From the NCBI GenBank assembly GCA_933822405.4, contig CAKOGP040001947.1, positions 124,001-188,000 of the forward strand: DNA of 64,000 bases. Direction: 5' to 3'. The notes below the pieces were generated by a model that saw only the letters and a program-made list of their open reading frames with translations, searched no databases and was not told the origin of the DNA. A program made the position numbers and the translations under genes. Below, piece after piece: positions 1-11,044 of this stretch. Numbering within the stretch: position 1 is the first letter of the stretch; each line of letters starts with the position of its first letter. The DNA is from Cylindrotheca closterium (Eukaryota; Bacillariophyta; Bacillariophyceae; Bacillariales; Bacillariaceae).

Positions 1-2393
1 CTGAAGCTGTCATCCAATGGGGGAAATCCGCCTTTTACAAGAAAGAGATCAAAGGAAACAACAATAACAATAGCACTAAAACATCCTTGAGTCATGTTAT
101 TTTTGACATTCTCGGGAGTTTGGCCGACGATGGGGTTCTCATGCCGGCTGCGGTGGTCCGAGATTTGAAGTTGGCCATTTCCTACCGAAAACGAGTGCGA
201 CGCTTTTACAAGTCCCTTCCACAGGTCAGTGAAGAAGATTATGCTCGTCACGAATGGTTAATCCAACAACTGGAGAAGCTGGTAAAGGCATTTCGACAAA
301 ATAAAAAAGGAAATGTGGAAAACAAAGACAATGATGCAGCTATTACTGTCCGTGAAGGATTCGAGGTGCTAGCACTCAGCGATGACGAAGAATCGGTAGC
401 TTCGGCAGAGCAGGACGATGAAGCTAACGTGAAAAGACCACCTGTCGTCTTTTCGACACCGCCCACGCCAAAAGAACTGGAGAATGAAGAGCGACAGTTT
501 GCTATTGCACTTTTCCTCTACGATCTGGATACCATTCGACAAAATCTTAGGAAACGATGGGAAAAGTGGGCGAAACTATCAGCGCGAGAAGGGGACACGG
601 AAGTTGCTGCCAAGAACCTCATGGCCGTTACTGCTTCTACGGAATACGCACTAGTCGCTGTTCGCAAGTCCATGCTGCAAGTGTCGTTGGAAATTGACAA
701 CTTTTCAGGGTTCGACAAGATCCTTCAAGCCATTGGCGAATCGCCATCATCGGGTGAATCGAAACAAGAATTTGGTATGCAAGACTTTAAGGAAGGGGAC
801 TTGGTTACAATTCAGGGTTTGGCAAAACGACCCGATTTGAATGGAACCCACGGCTTCATTTGTCGTTCAATGGACGCGGAAGCGTCGCAACGCTTTGCGG
901 TGCAGCTCTTTGACAAAAAGCAAACGCTATCGGTACAACCAAAGAATCTTGTCTTTTCCGATGAAACCTTTTCACGTCTGTGCCAAATTCAAAAAACCGT
1001 TGGATCTCTCAACGTGAAATCCTTGGACATTCCAAAAACTCCGCCGATGACATATGGTGCCCCAACGAGTGCCTCTGTACAAAAGGCTGGGGTAGAAATA
1101 ATCATGCAAGGAGACAAGTTTGAAGAGGCTGCCAAGAGCAAAGACTTTGCATCGCTGTTACAGCTGACTATCCAACACTCATTGCCGCTTTGGATATCCA
1201 TGTCGCAATACCTTCCTGATGTCGGTGCGGCGGATGCTGTCTTGAATGCCTACATTCGTGATTTTTTCAGCACTGGAAAGCTAAAGTTGCCACTAGCTTT
1301 TGCGCTATTGATAACGTTGGACGGAGCCATGGCATGTGCTACGGAAGGCAAGAACCTTGCCGAAGACACGAAGGACTTAGTCGTCAAAGTCTTGGAGGAG
1401 GCCTACACCACGTACTCCTACACGCCCGCCATTCGCTTGCTGGAGAGGGATGGAAAGAACTCAAACGCATTGTACTCTCATTTCGAGTTTGTCAAGCATG
1501 TACGTGAGGAATATTCTGTGGTTGGAATGTTCTTTCCGCTAGTTTCGGGAGAAATGCTGTTGAATGGACTCCGCATGCACTTTACCTGTGGTAGTGGCCT
1601 TCCCTACACATATGTGGAAAAGTGCACCCACGTTTTGCACATCTACTGGTTATTGCGGTCAGAGGGACATATGGGCAGGATTCCAGAAGTGGAATCCATT
1701 CTTCGTATGTATCAACAACGAGTCTTCTTCCGTGCCGGATTAGCAAAGAAGGGTCAAGATTCCTATTTGAAATGTCAGCAACTAGCCCAAGGTGTCAGTG
1801 CAGAAGCAGTGCGATATTTAGATGGCAAGGCAGTACCTCGACGAGTGGGTCGGGCTCCAATGAATGCGGATGCACTCACATATGAAGGCTTGCATGTAAC
1901 AGAAGTATCTCGTTTGCTGGATGTTCTCCAGTGGAAGAGTATGCCAATCATTGACAAGGATGCATGCTTTGATGAAATTGAAATGATCTCAAGAGAGGAA
2001 TACTCGACTATTTTCACCGCCCCGCTTTTGAAAGTGGTCGTCAAAATGATGGACCTCGCCAGCGCTCTGGAACTTGGCATGACTCGATTGGCCAGGCAAT
2101 CTGGACCACAGATGCTGCCAAAGTTCGCCCAGCATACGTCCCGAATGACCGAACTTGATTTGGTAAGCTTTTGGGCCATGGCATTGGGGGACAACAGGTC
2201 TTTAATTCCAGGGGAAAAGGACACAGTGTTCGGCCACTTTGCCTCCGTCTTTTCACAAGTCTTTGGCAGTGGAATCGAGCCGATAATACCAGACGAAGAA
2301 GCAACCCTCGTATTCAGCCTGAACGACCATAAGGTAGATCCCACTCTTTGGGGAGAAAAGGGCTCCAGGAGATTAGAGCATTTGCAAGTATGA
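1..2393 (+). CDS. DUF6604-like protein, 5' end outside the window
   Basis: The frame is open from base 3, with no ATG before residue-level similarity begins, so the window cuts the gene and about 796 C-terminal residues are present; it ends at TGA 2391-2393. The N-terminal half resembles the DUF6604 region of fungal and algal proteins: a stretch on the theme 'AISYRKRVRRFY...WLIQQLEKL', an acidic linker, then 'LFLYDLDTIRQNLRKRWEKW' with following 'AVTASTEYAL'. Near codons 235-290 counted from base 87 there is a KOW/SH3-like segment (GDLVTIQGL...LNGTHGFI) of the kind found in many diatom proteins. The C-terminal half is helical without a motif I recognise. No signal peptide or membrane segment is visible. 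No biochemical role is known to me; the DUF assignment is from remembered family patterns. Confidence 0.6.
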   Translation, partial: EAVIQWGKSAFYKKEIKGNNNNNSTKTSLSHVIFDILGSLADDGVLMPAAVVRDLKLAISYRKRVRRFYKSLPQVSEEDYARHEWLIQQLEKLVKAFRQNKKGNVENKDNDAAITVREGFEVLALSDDEESVASAEQDDEANVKRPPVVFSTPPTPKELENEERQFAIALFLYDLDTIRQNLRKRWEKWAKLSAREGDTEVAAKNLMAVTASTEYALVAVRKSMLQVSLEIDNFSGFDKILQAIGESPSSGESKQEFGMQDFKEGDLVTIQGLAKRPDLNGTHGFICRSMDAEASQRFAVQLFDKKQTLSVQPKNLVFSDETFSRLCQIQKTVGSLNVKSLDIPKTPPMTYGAPTSASVQKAGVEIIMQGDKFEEAAKSKDFASLLQLTIQHSLPLWISMSQYLPDVGAADAVLNAYIRDFFSTGKLKLPLAFALLITLDGAMACATEGKNLAEDTKDLVVKVLEEAYTTYSYTPAIRLLERDGKNSNALYSHFEFVKHVREEYSVVGMFFPLVSGEMLLNGLRMHFTCGSGLPYTYVEKCTHVLHIYWLLRSEGHMGRIPEVESILRMYQQRVFFRAGLAKKGQDSYLKCQQLAQGVSAEAVRYLDGKAVPRRVGRAPMNADALTYEGLHVTEVSRLLDVLQWKSMPIIDKDACFDEIEMISREEYSTIFTAPLLKVVVKMMDLASALELGMTRLARQSGPQMLPKFAQHTSRMTELDLVSFWAMALGDNRSLIPGEKDTVFGHFASVFSQVFGSGIEPIIPDEEATLVFSLNDHKVDPTLWGEKGSRRLEHLQV

Positions 2394-3113
2394 TAAAAAG
2401 TTGAGCCTTAGTAATCTGCTTTTGATGAATACTAGTACGTTCGCATCATCATCATCATCATCATCATAAAGGAGAATCCAGAAACATAATATATGATTCT
2501 ATTTTATTCATTTCTAATGAAGCGTGATCCAATCAATGACAGGCATTCCAGCGGACTTCGCAAGATTGACAAAATGTCGTCAACGTATTTATGGTCTTGA
2601 TAAGACGGCGAATTGATGTGAGAGCGAAGACTGCAATGCCATTAATTGTTGTATTGACTCTGACATATCTACCGGTACCTGTTTTCAACAACAAAAAAAG
2701 GGATTTTCCCCCCATGGATCACACAAACAATCAGCATTGATATAAAATAAATTATGACAAAATGAACCCGCGAACGAACTTCTTCATAGCAGCATGGAGA
2801 CGCAAATGTCCCTCTTTGCGGCGAAACGAGAAGACCGCATAATATCTATTTTGTAAGCACTCTTCGAACAATGAGGGCAGTGCCCTCCTCTATTTATGGA
2901 CTTCAAGTGAAGATTACTTTGCCCTTTAATTGTTCTTATGGTCACTCCGGCCAGCACGTATCTATCATCATTGTTTCGATGCGAACCATTCTGAATTCAG
3001 TTTTTTTTCCTTCTCTCTCCGGATCCCACAACACAACATTGATCACATACCGGTAGCAAAAATCAGAAGTCAAAACGAACTCTTGGCGCACAACGACCAA
3101 GCCCAATACCAGC
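2394..3113. other. Intergenic region, (CAT)8 microsatellite
   Basis: No convincing gene. A perfect (CAT)8 run lies at 2444-2467 just after the upstream gene. The short frames here lack codon or motif support. The promoter of the following + strand STAND gene should lie in 2750-3113. Confidence 0.6.
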
Positions 3114-6100
3114 ATGAGCCAGGAGATGAAATTGGGCATAAACTCAGAGTACAGTAGAGTAGATGTTACAGCCTCAAAACGAAGTGATGAACTTCTTTCA
3201 TCAGTGGATCAATCTTCCAAAAGAAGTCTTTTGTCGGACCAGTCTACTGATGTTGCCAATTCAACATTCACTGGATACACAAGACACACTACAGCGACTG
3301 TTTCAGCCTCTGCGAGAAACGCAGTCTCTGGAAGCTACAGCCTAAGCCCAACACGACCAACAGGCAATGTCAGGAGAAGAAAACCTAGTAACTCGTCACA
3401 CGTAAAGGGTCGTTTCAAAACAACATCAAATCTTCCGCCACTAGATTTTGGTGCTGTAGGGCTGGTCGGCAGAGATACCGAAATTGCGACGCTAAAATTC
3501 TGCTACGACCGTCTGGTGAAGGAAGGAAGAAAGGAACTTATACTGGTAGGAGGTCAATCTGGGGTTGGGAAGTCAAGTGTCATCCGAAGCATGGAAAATT
3601 ACGTCCCAGTGGAAGGCCTATTTGTGGGAGGCAAGTTCGATATGAATACTAGCAACGAACCTTACTCTGGAGTGGCAGTAGCCTTTGGCGCTATGTGCCG
3701 GACGATCATGGAAGCAGGACCCGATGCAATTGCGGACCTTCACCAGGATCTGCGGAAAGAGCTGGGGGACAAGTCGGGAATGTTGATTCAGCTGATTCCT
3801 GAACTAAATGATATCATGACCGTCGACACTGCAAAGGACCCAAACGTCGGATCCATTGACAGAGTGGACGAGACGGACGGTGGAGTCGATCGTCTTAGAT
3901 TCGCATTTCGAGTGCTGGCCCGAGTCTTCAGCGCTGTCTTCTCGCCCCTAGTCTTGTTTTTGGACGACCTTCAGTGGGCGGACGTGTCATCACTCCAAGT
4001 ATTGGAATATTTAATTTCCGATGCTCACAATGATAATCCTCTCATGATCATTGGAAGTTACCGATCGGAAGAAGTAGATGAGAACAGTATGCTCCACAAC
4101 AAAATGGCAGTGCTTCGAGAAAAGACCGACAGATTTCGATTTCACATGACCGAGCTGATGATCGAGTCTTTTAGCCTTAGCGACGTTGAAAAGGTGATCG
4201 CTGCAGTATTACCATCATTAAGGGCTGATCACACAGTTGGACTTGCCGTTTTGTGCCACCAGCGAGCCCTCGGCAATCCATTTTTCACGATTGAATTTCT
4301 CAAGATACTTCATTTCGAAGGGATGCTGGCATTCGACCGCAAAACAAATACTTGGTCATGGAATCTTTCCGAGATTCGAAAAGAGACCGTGTCCGCTGCG
4401 AACGTTGTGGTGATGCTTGAACAGCAGCTAAGGAAGCTTCCAGAGCAAGTGCAAGCGCTTTTGCAGTGTGCAGCCTATCTCGGTTCGTCCTTCAGCGAAC
4501 CGACAATCGATCTTGTTTGGAGTGTCTATGGGCGAAGAATTGTGGAGAAAAGAACGGAACCTGTCTCGTCCCTTCTACAACTTGTTGTTTCTGAAAGCAT
4601 ATTTGAGACGAGCGAAAAGCAACAGTATCGATGGGCACACGACAAGCTTCGAGAAGCTGCACTTTCTCTGTCAGATACGCGTCGAGATACCTTTCAATTG
4701 GATATTGGAAAAACTTTGTACTATGGACTTACCAAGGAGCAAGTTGAAGAAGACCTATTTACAATCGTTGACCTCATCAACAATGGTAACACATTGAAGC
4801 GACCAGAGTTTGCACCCGTGAACCTGAGAGCAGCGGAAAAGGCACGTGACATCTCGGCATTTCAGGCTGCCAGCGAGTATGCTTCTGAGGGTATTAGTCT
4901 CTTACGGGAAACCGTTTGGGATAAACACAAGTCGCAAGCTCTGAGCCTGTATACTATTGGAGCTGAAGCGGAACTCGTACTCGGGAATGTCACAGCTGCT
5001 GAGGGATACCGCGAGATGGTGCTCTCTCGATCTGACCTTTCGACTCTAGAGATGCTACCATTACAGATCGGCAAAGCCAAGGCATTGGGTGACGTTGAAC
5101 TAAAGTCGAAGGAGGCATTGGAATACTGCCTCAGACTATTGAAAAAACTGGGTTGTCGGCTGACATGGATCAGGCCAGTGGCCCTTCCTCAAGCCGCTAT
5201 GAGAGCAATCCGTACAATCAAGAAAGCAAAAGCAAAGCCCCAAAGCTTCTACGAATCCATGGTAACCTCTGATAACACGAAACAAAAATACATTGCCTAT
5301 TTGCTTTCAAAGGCGGCATACAATGCATACACCACTGGGGACACAGCAATGTACCTCTTGACCACTGTCAAGTTGGTTGAGTTGACGATGGAGTTTGGAG
5401 TGAATGAATTTTCAGCTACTACCTTTACCTTTTTGTCCATCTTGTCGATTGTCGTACTGAAGGATTATGAGGCAATGGAACGGTTCCAAAACATTTCACT
5501 TTTCATGGTAAAGAAGTTCCGAGGAATGCATGCTTCCGAGGCCATCTTTGTTGGTGTCCATATGGGTCTCCTTTGGGTGAAGCCACTCGAATCCGGCCGC
5601 ACTATGGCTACAGAAGCAATCGTTGCAGGAAGAAGAGAAGGCGACATGGTGTACACTAATTGGTCCATTGCATGTCGTAAGTTTATCGCACTCATTGTTT
5701 ACTTGTCATCTGCAAAGAAGCATGCTAAATGTTATTATATTTCCTCTTCTTTTTAGATGTTATACATCTTCCATACACTACAGGACGTCCACTACAAACA
5801 ATTCTAGAAGGCTGTCCTAACATCTTGGCTGAATTCGAAGAGACCAAAGGTATGCTTGCGACTGTGAGTTCATGAATGTCTCCTCTTCCTCTTCCTTTTG
5901 ACTCATTCTTTTTTTCTTTTCGAAATCTCCAGCCAGAGCCCATATCTTGAGTACAAAGGCATACTATCAAATGATTCTAAATCTGAACGACCCTTTGTGT
6001 GAGAAGCCAAGTGTGCACATCGGTGAGATTTATGCCGACACAAAGGAGGATCACGACGGGAATTTCGTTCATTTGGCCGACAAGCTACTCGCAGAGGGAG

Positions 6101-6603
6101 AACTGATTTTCTGGCACGAAGAGTACGAGGTCAGTGCCAAACGAGCACTTCAGGTAGGAGAGTCCCATGCAAAGTTGGCCCCAGCCATTTATTTGAACCA
6201 GATTGAATCATTTCATCGTGCAGTTGCTCTGTACGCTGCCGCCATCAAAACGAAGAGGGGCAAGTACAAGCGCGCTGCAAATAAGATCAGAAAGAGGATA
6301 GCAACGCTGGCGCAATACGAAAATACCACTATCCAGTACTACAACCTGTTTCTATCGGCTGAGTATCTTACATTGCAGAAGAAGCACAAAGAGGCGAAGT
6401 TGAAGTATGAGCAAGCCCTTGAAGCGGTGGGGAAATTGTGTCATCTCCACCATCTCGGGCTGTTGAACGAGCGATATTCAGATTTCCTTCAATGGGAGCT
6501 TTCGTTGCAGAAAGAATCAAGGTATCGGTTAGAACAAGCTATCGAATACTATAGGGAATGGGGGGCTGTTCACAAGGTGAAAGCTTTGGAATCTAGGCTG
6601 TAG
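3114..6603 (+). CDS. STAND ATPase paralogue 1 (AAA_16 + TPR-like)
   Basis: Exons 3114-5676, 5757-5849 and 5933-6603 join in phase to 1108 residues. Residues 1-105 are Ser/Thr-rich. An AAA_16-type P-loop module follows: 'GLVGRDTEI' ~116, Walker A GGQSGVGKS 146-154, Walker B LVLFLDDLQWAD 279-290, and sensor-like IIGSYRSEEVDEN 312-324. The 'DDLQWAD...YRSEEV' signature is that of bacterial COG3899 'predicted ATPases', found in PknK-type kinases and multisensor histidine kinases. The rest is helical, TPR-like (AAEKARDISAFQAA, YTIGAEAELVLGN). Intron 1 (80 bp) splits a His codon after WSIAC; intron 2 (83 bp) follows EETK. No kinase, GAF or cyclase domain is attached. ATP-driven signalling switch is inferred from the family. 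Its last exon is nearly identical to that of the convergent paralogue 2. Confidence 0.85.
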
Positions 6604-6647
6604 GAAGCAAATGAGCAACTTTAGAAATAAAAAGCATTCAAAACTGT
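6180..6647 (+). repeat. Inverted repeat, left arm (paralogue 1 3' end)
   Basis: The last ~420 coding bases of STAND paralogue 1 plus ~45 bases past its stop match, in reverse complement, 6980-7449 at the 3' end of paralogue 2. I saw essentially one mismatch in the region past the stop codons. The arms are ~470 bp with a ~330-bp spacer. Confidence 0.85.
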
Positions 6648-6979
6648 ATTGCGATTGTCCTAGCAATTTGACGTTTGGAGAAGGTAATTGCAACTCGCGG
6701 GGTTCAAACTTTTTCAATGTTGTAGAAGTCTTTCTCTGAATTCAGACTGTATTATAGTACAGACCACGTACATATACTCGTAACAAACTATATCGCTGAG
6801 TGACTAATAGCTTCGACCTCAAGATTCTCTCAATTCGAGAATCATCGCTTTTGGAGGATGCTTATATATATCTCCACCAGGATTTTGGCAATAAAAGTCA
6901 CCATCTGGAAAAAGCACTGTAATGTAAAAGCCATGGAGCTTGTCAAAGACTTTTGCAACGTGACATCAAGTATTGTTCT

Positions 6980-7449
6980 CTACAGTTTTGAATGCATTTT
7001 ATTTCTAAAGTTGCTCATTTGCTTCCTACAGCCTAGATTCCAAAGCTTTCACCTTGTGAACAGCCCCCCATTCCCTATAGTATTCGATAGCTTGTTCTAA
7101 CCGATACCTTGATTCTTTCTGCAACGAAAGCTCCCATTGAAGGAAATCTGAATATCGCTCGTTCAACAGCCCGAGATGGTGGAGATGACACAATTTCCCC
7201 ACCGCTTCAAGGGCTTGCTCATACTTCAACTTCGCCTCTTTGTGCTTCTTCTGCAATGTAAGATACTCAGCCGATAGAAACAGGTTGTAGTACTGGATAG
7301 TGGTATTTTCGTATTGCGCCAGCGTTGCTATCCTCTTTCTGATCTTATTTGCAGCGCGCTTGTACTTGCCCCTCTTCGTTTTGATGGCGGCAGCGTACAG
7401 AGCAACTGCACGATGAAATGATTCAATCTGGTTCAAATAAATGGCTGGG
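6980..7449 (-). repeat. Inverted repeat, right arm (paralogue 2 3' end)
   Basis: Reverse-complement partner of 6180-6647. Identity includes the 3' flank beyond the stop codon, then stops abruptly. The spacer 6648-6979 has no gene I can support. Confidence 0.85.
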
Positions 7450-10364
7450 CTTGTCTTTGCGTGGGTCTCGCCTACCTTGAGCGCACGATTAGCACTGACC
7501 TCGTACTCTTCGTGCCAGAAAGCGAGTTCTCCTTCTACCACTATCGTCTCTCCCAAATGAAGCAGGTTTCCCTTGTGATCTTCCTTTGTATCGGTGTATA
7601 TTTTACCAATGTGGACATTTGGATTTTCACATGATGGGTCGCTGAGATTCACGAGCATCTGGTGGTGGATCTTATGGCTCAGTATATTGGCCCCGGCTAG
7701 ATTTTAAAGTGATAATAATGTTAGTTCACAATGAAAAGAGCGAAAAGGTGCCGAACCACATTGCCGTGTAAGCTCACCCTTGCTCTCTTCAAATTCAGCC
7801 AAGATGTTGGAACAACCTTTCAGGATCGTATGGATCGGGCGCCCTGTTGAATACGGAACGTATACAACATGTTGCATAATGCACCACAACGTGTAAACTA
7901 AGTCACCTTCTCTCCTGCCTGCTAGGATAGCCTTTTCAGCCATCCCACGACCAATCTCCAGCGGTTGCACCCAAAAGAGACCCAACTGGGAGCCAACAAA
8001 GGATGTCTCTGCATTATGCATTCCTCGAAACTTTTTCAACAGGCGAAGAGCAATATGTTGAAAACGCTCCATTGCCTCGTAATCCTTAAGCACGACGATG
8101 GATAGAACGCCCAAAAATGCGAAGGCCGTAGCCGAAAATTCGTTCGCACCAGACTCCATAGTCAACTCTACCAATTTCACAGTTGACAGTAGGTACATTG
8201 CAATATCACCAGTGTTGTACGCGTTGTATGCCGCTTTCGAAAGTAGGTAGCCTATGTATTTCTGCTTCTTGTCATCAGACGATACCATGGATTCGTAGAA
8301 GCTGTCCTGTTTTGCCTTGGCTTTCTTCATGGTACGAATGAAACTTGCAACTGCTTGTGGGTACGCCAACTTTCTAACCAACGCAAGGCGGCAGCCATGA
8401 TTGTTCAGTAATCTGAGACAATATTCCAGTGCTTCCCTCGACTTCAGCTCAACATCACCCAATGCCTTGGCTTTCACGATCTGCAGAGGAAGCATTTCGA
8501 GTGTCGACAGGTCTGAGCGGGATAGCACAGTCTCCCAGTATCGCTTAGCGGTATCGACATTGCCAAGAACGAGTTCTGCTTCAGCCCCAATAGTATACAA
8601 ACTCAAAGCCGTCGACTTGTTTTGAATCCAATCCTTTTCTTGCAAGAGACTAATTCCTTCAGCTATGTAGTCTCTACAAGCTTGAAATGCTGCGATTTCG
8701 CGGGCTTTTTCCGCTGCTCTCAGGTTAACGGATGCAAATTCTGGGAGCTTTAAGGTGTTACCATTGTTGATGAGATCAACGATCGTAAACAAGTCTTCTT
8801 CAACTTGATCTTGAGTGAGTCCATAGTACAACGTTTTTCCAATGTCCAACTGAAAGGTGCTTCGACGCATATCTGAGAGAGACAGTGCTGCTTCTTGTAG
8901 CTTGTCGTGTGTCCATCGATACTGCTGCTTTTCGCCTTTCTCGAAGATGCTGTCAGCTACGATAAGTGGGAGAAGAGATGACGTCAGTTCGATTCTTTCC
9001 TCCACCAACCTGCGTCCATAGACACTCCAAACAAGATCGATTGTCGCTTCGCTGAAGGACGATCCGAGGTAGGCGGCGCATTGCAGTAGTGCTTGCATTT
9101 GCTTTGGAAGCTTTCTCATTTGTTGCTCCAGCATGACGACGACATTCGCAGTGGACATGGTCTTTTTTTCGATATCTGATAGGTTCCAAGACCAAGTCTT
9201 CGTTTTGTGGTCGAATGCCAGCATCCCTTCGAAATGAAGCATCCTTAGAAATTCGATTGTAAAGAATGGATTGCCAAGGGTTCGCTGATGACATAAAGAA
9301 GCAAGCCCAATTATATGGTCGGCTCGGAATGATGGCAATACTGCTGTTACGACCTTTTCAATGTCATTGGAGCTGAACGATTCGATCGTCAGCTCGGTCA
9401 TGCGAAATTGAAACTTGTCGGTCTTTTCTCGAAACCCTAACATTTTGTTGTGGAGAGTACTGTTTTCATCTACTTCCTCTGATCGATAGCTTCCAATGAC
9501 CATAAGAGGATTCTCGTTTTCCTTGTCCAGAATCAAGTACTCCAACACTTGAAGAGATGACACGTCCGCCCACTGAAGGTCGTCCAGGAACAAGACTAGG
9601 GGAGAGAAAAGAGAGCTGAAAACTCGCGTCAGCACTCGAAATGCAAATCTTAGGCGGTCGACTCCACCTTCCGTCTCGTCCGCTCTATCGATCGATCCAA
9701 CGGATGTTTCGTCGGCAGTCTCGACTTCCATGATTTCATGGAGTTCAGGAATAAGTTGAACCAACATTCCAGGCTTGTCCCCCAGCTCTTTCCGTAGATC
9801 ATGCTGTAAGTCCGCAATCGCCTCGGGTCCTGCCTCCTTGATCGTTCGGCATATGATACCAAAGGCTTCTGCCACTCCAGAGTAAGGTTCGTTACTGGTA
9901 TTCATATCGAACTTGCCTTCCACGAATAATCCTTCAACTGAGAAATCATTTTTTATGCTTCGGATGACGCTTGACTTTCCGACCCCCGACTGGCCTCCAA
10001 CCAGAATCAGTTCCTTCTTTCCTCCTTTTACAAGGCGATCATGGGAGGATTTCAAAGCAGCTATTTCGTTATCTCTGCCGACCAACCCAGCAGCACAAAA
10101 GTCCAGTGATGGAACATTCGATGCTGTCTTGAAACCCCTTTCTGTATCTGATCTGGATTTTCTAATCGTTGCATTGCCGGTTTGGCTTGAGCTGAACTTT
10201 CTAGACACTCTTTTTTTGGCCGAGATTGACACGATCACCGTTGTTTCTTTTGCAATCTCACCGTGTGCCAAGGACCGTTCTTTCTTTGACGATTCATCGG
10301 CTGGAAGGACGAGGGGGTTATTGTCTCTTAAATTTTCGTATTCTTTTTTGTACTCTTCGCTCAT
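7026..10364 (-). CDS. STAND ATPase paralogue 2
   Basis: Exons 10364-7778 and 7696-7026 join in phase to 1085 residues. The frame is open to a TTG at 10391, but the first ATG is at 10364; the conserved upstream codons (SQNQT) are read as 5' UTR homology. Walker A GGQSGVGKS, Walker B LVLFLDDLQWAD and IGSYRSEEVDEN are intact, and the TPR-like region follows. Only the intron equivalent to intron 2 of paralogue 1 is present (7697-7777, 81 bp); the position of intron 1 is uninterrupted (IMQHVVYVPY). From FDMNTS to about the middle of the helical region it is almost base-for-base identical to paralogues 5 and 6, while both ends diverge. It is convergent with paralogue 1 and shares its 3' end. It could act as a nucleotide-switch sensor like its paralogues; that is inference. 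Confidence 0.85.
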
Positions 10365-10412
10365 TGTTTGGTTTTGGCTATTTGGCTTCAAACAGTTTCA
10401 AGAAATGCAAAC

Positions 10413-10490
10413 AATAATGCCATGTTGGGATTTTTTCCTGTCCTTCGGGCGGATTTTCTTTTTCCAGCAGTTTGTCTTGTGAAAATGACC
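10413..10490 (+). repeat. Promoter-associated repeat, copy upstream of paralogue 2
   Basis: About 78 bp starting AATAATGCCATGTTGGGA and ending GAAAATGACC, with an internal CGGGCGGA...TTTCC core. It recurs upstream of paralogue 6 at 33729-33810 and 33898-33985, and in part at 10575-10615 and 34041-34095. It lies directly 5' of the - strand gene. Confidence 0.7.
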
Positions 10491-11044
10491 TTTAATTTTA
10501 ATAATAATAATATATTATATTATAATAATTGCCAACTATTTGATATATATATATCAACCCTATCTTTGGACTTCTGAATATCGGGCGGACTTTCTTTTCC
10601 GGCAGTCATTCGTTTCTGAACATTTCATGCCTACGGGCCACTGTCCAAAAATCACTAATACACTTGCATTTTTTAAAAACACCTGCTCGGTTCACCGAGG
10701 TGTTATGAACCGCTCCAAAGGGACTTCTGCTGCATGGGTATAAAGTAACTCCGATATGACCCTTCGGTGCAACTCCCATCCATCCATAGCAGCATCCTTT
10801 TATTGCCCTTTCCTCACCATAATGGAGTAGCTTCACCTCCTAACGTATTATCTGCTCGATTCCTTCCGACTTGTGAAAAGATGGAGAAGCAAAGTGGCCG
10901 GGCATGTCATATATCACACGAATTGGGCTTTGTAGCTTCGCCTGCTATTATCTGCTCGATTCCTTCCGACTTGTGAAAAGACGGAAAAGCTAAATGACCG
11001 AGCATTTGTGTCCTTCCCCCATGGAATTAATTACAGTATGTGAA
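10491..11044. other. Intergenic region with ~100-bp tandem repeat
   Basis: It holds AT-rich runs at 10498-10555 and two direct copies of a ~75-bp unit at about 10827-10905 and 10932-11003 (both contain CTGCTCGATTCCTTCCGACT). The copies differ at several positions. No gene is supported. Confidence 0.65.

Noticed and set aside
1775..2344. 189-codon - strand frame
   Set aside because: Shadow of the DUF6604-like gene with no domain.
8953..9294. 113-codon frame repeated at 27568-27909 and 32254-32595
   Set aside because: Same-strand shadow inside the conserved ATPase core of three paralogues; identity reflects gene conversion, not a second gene.
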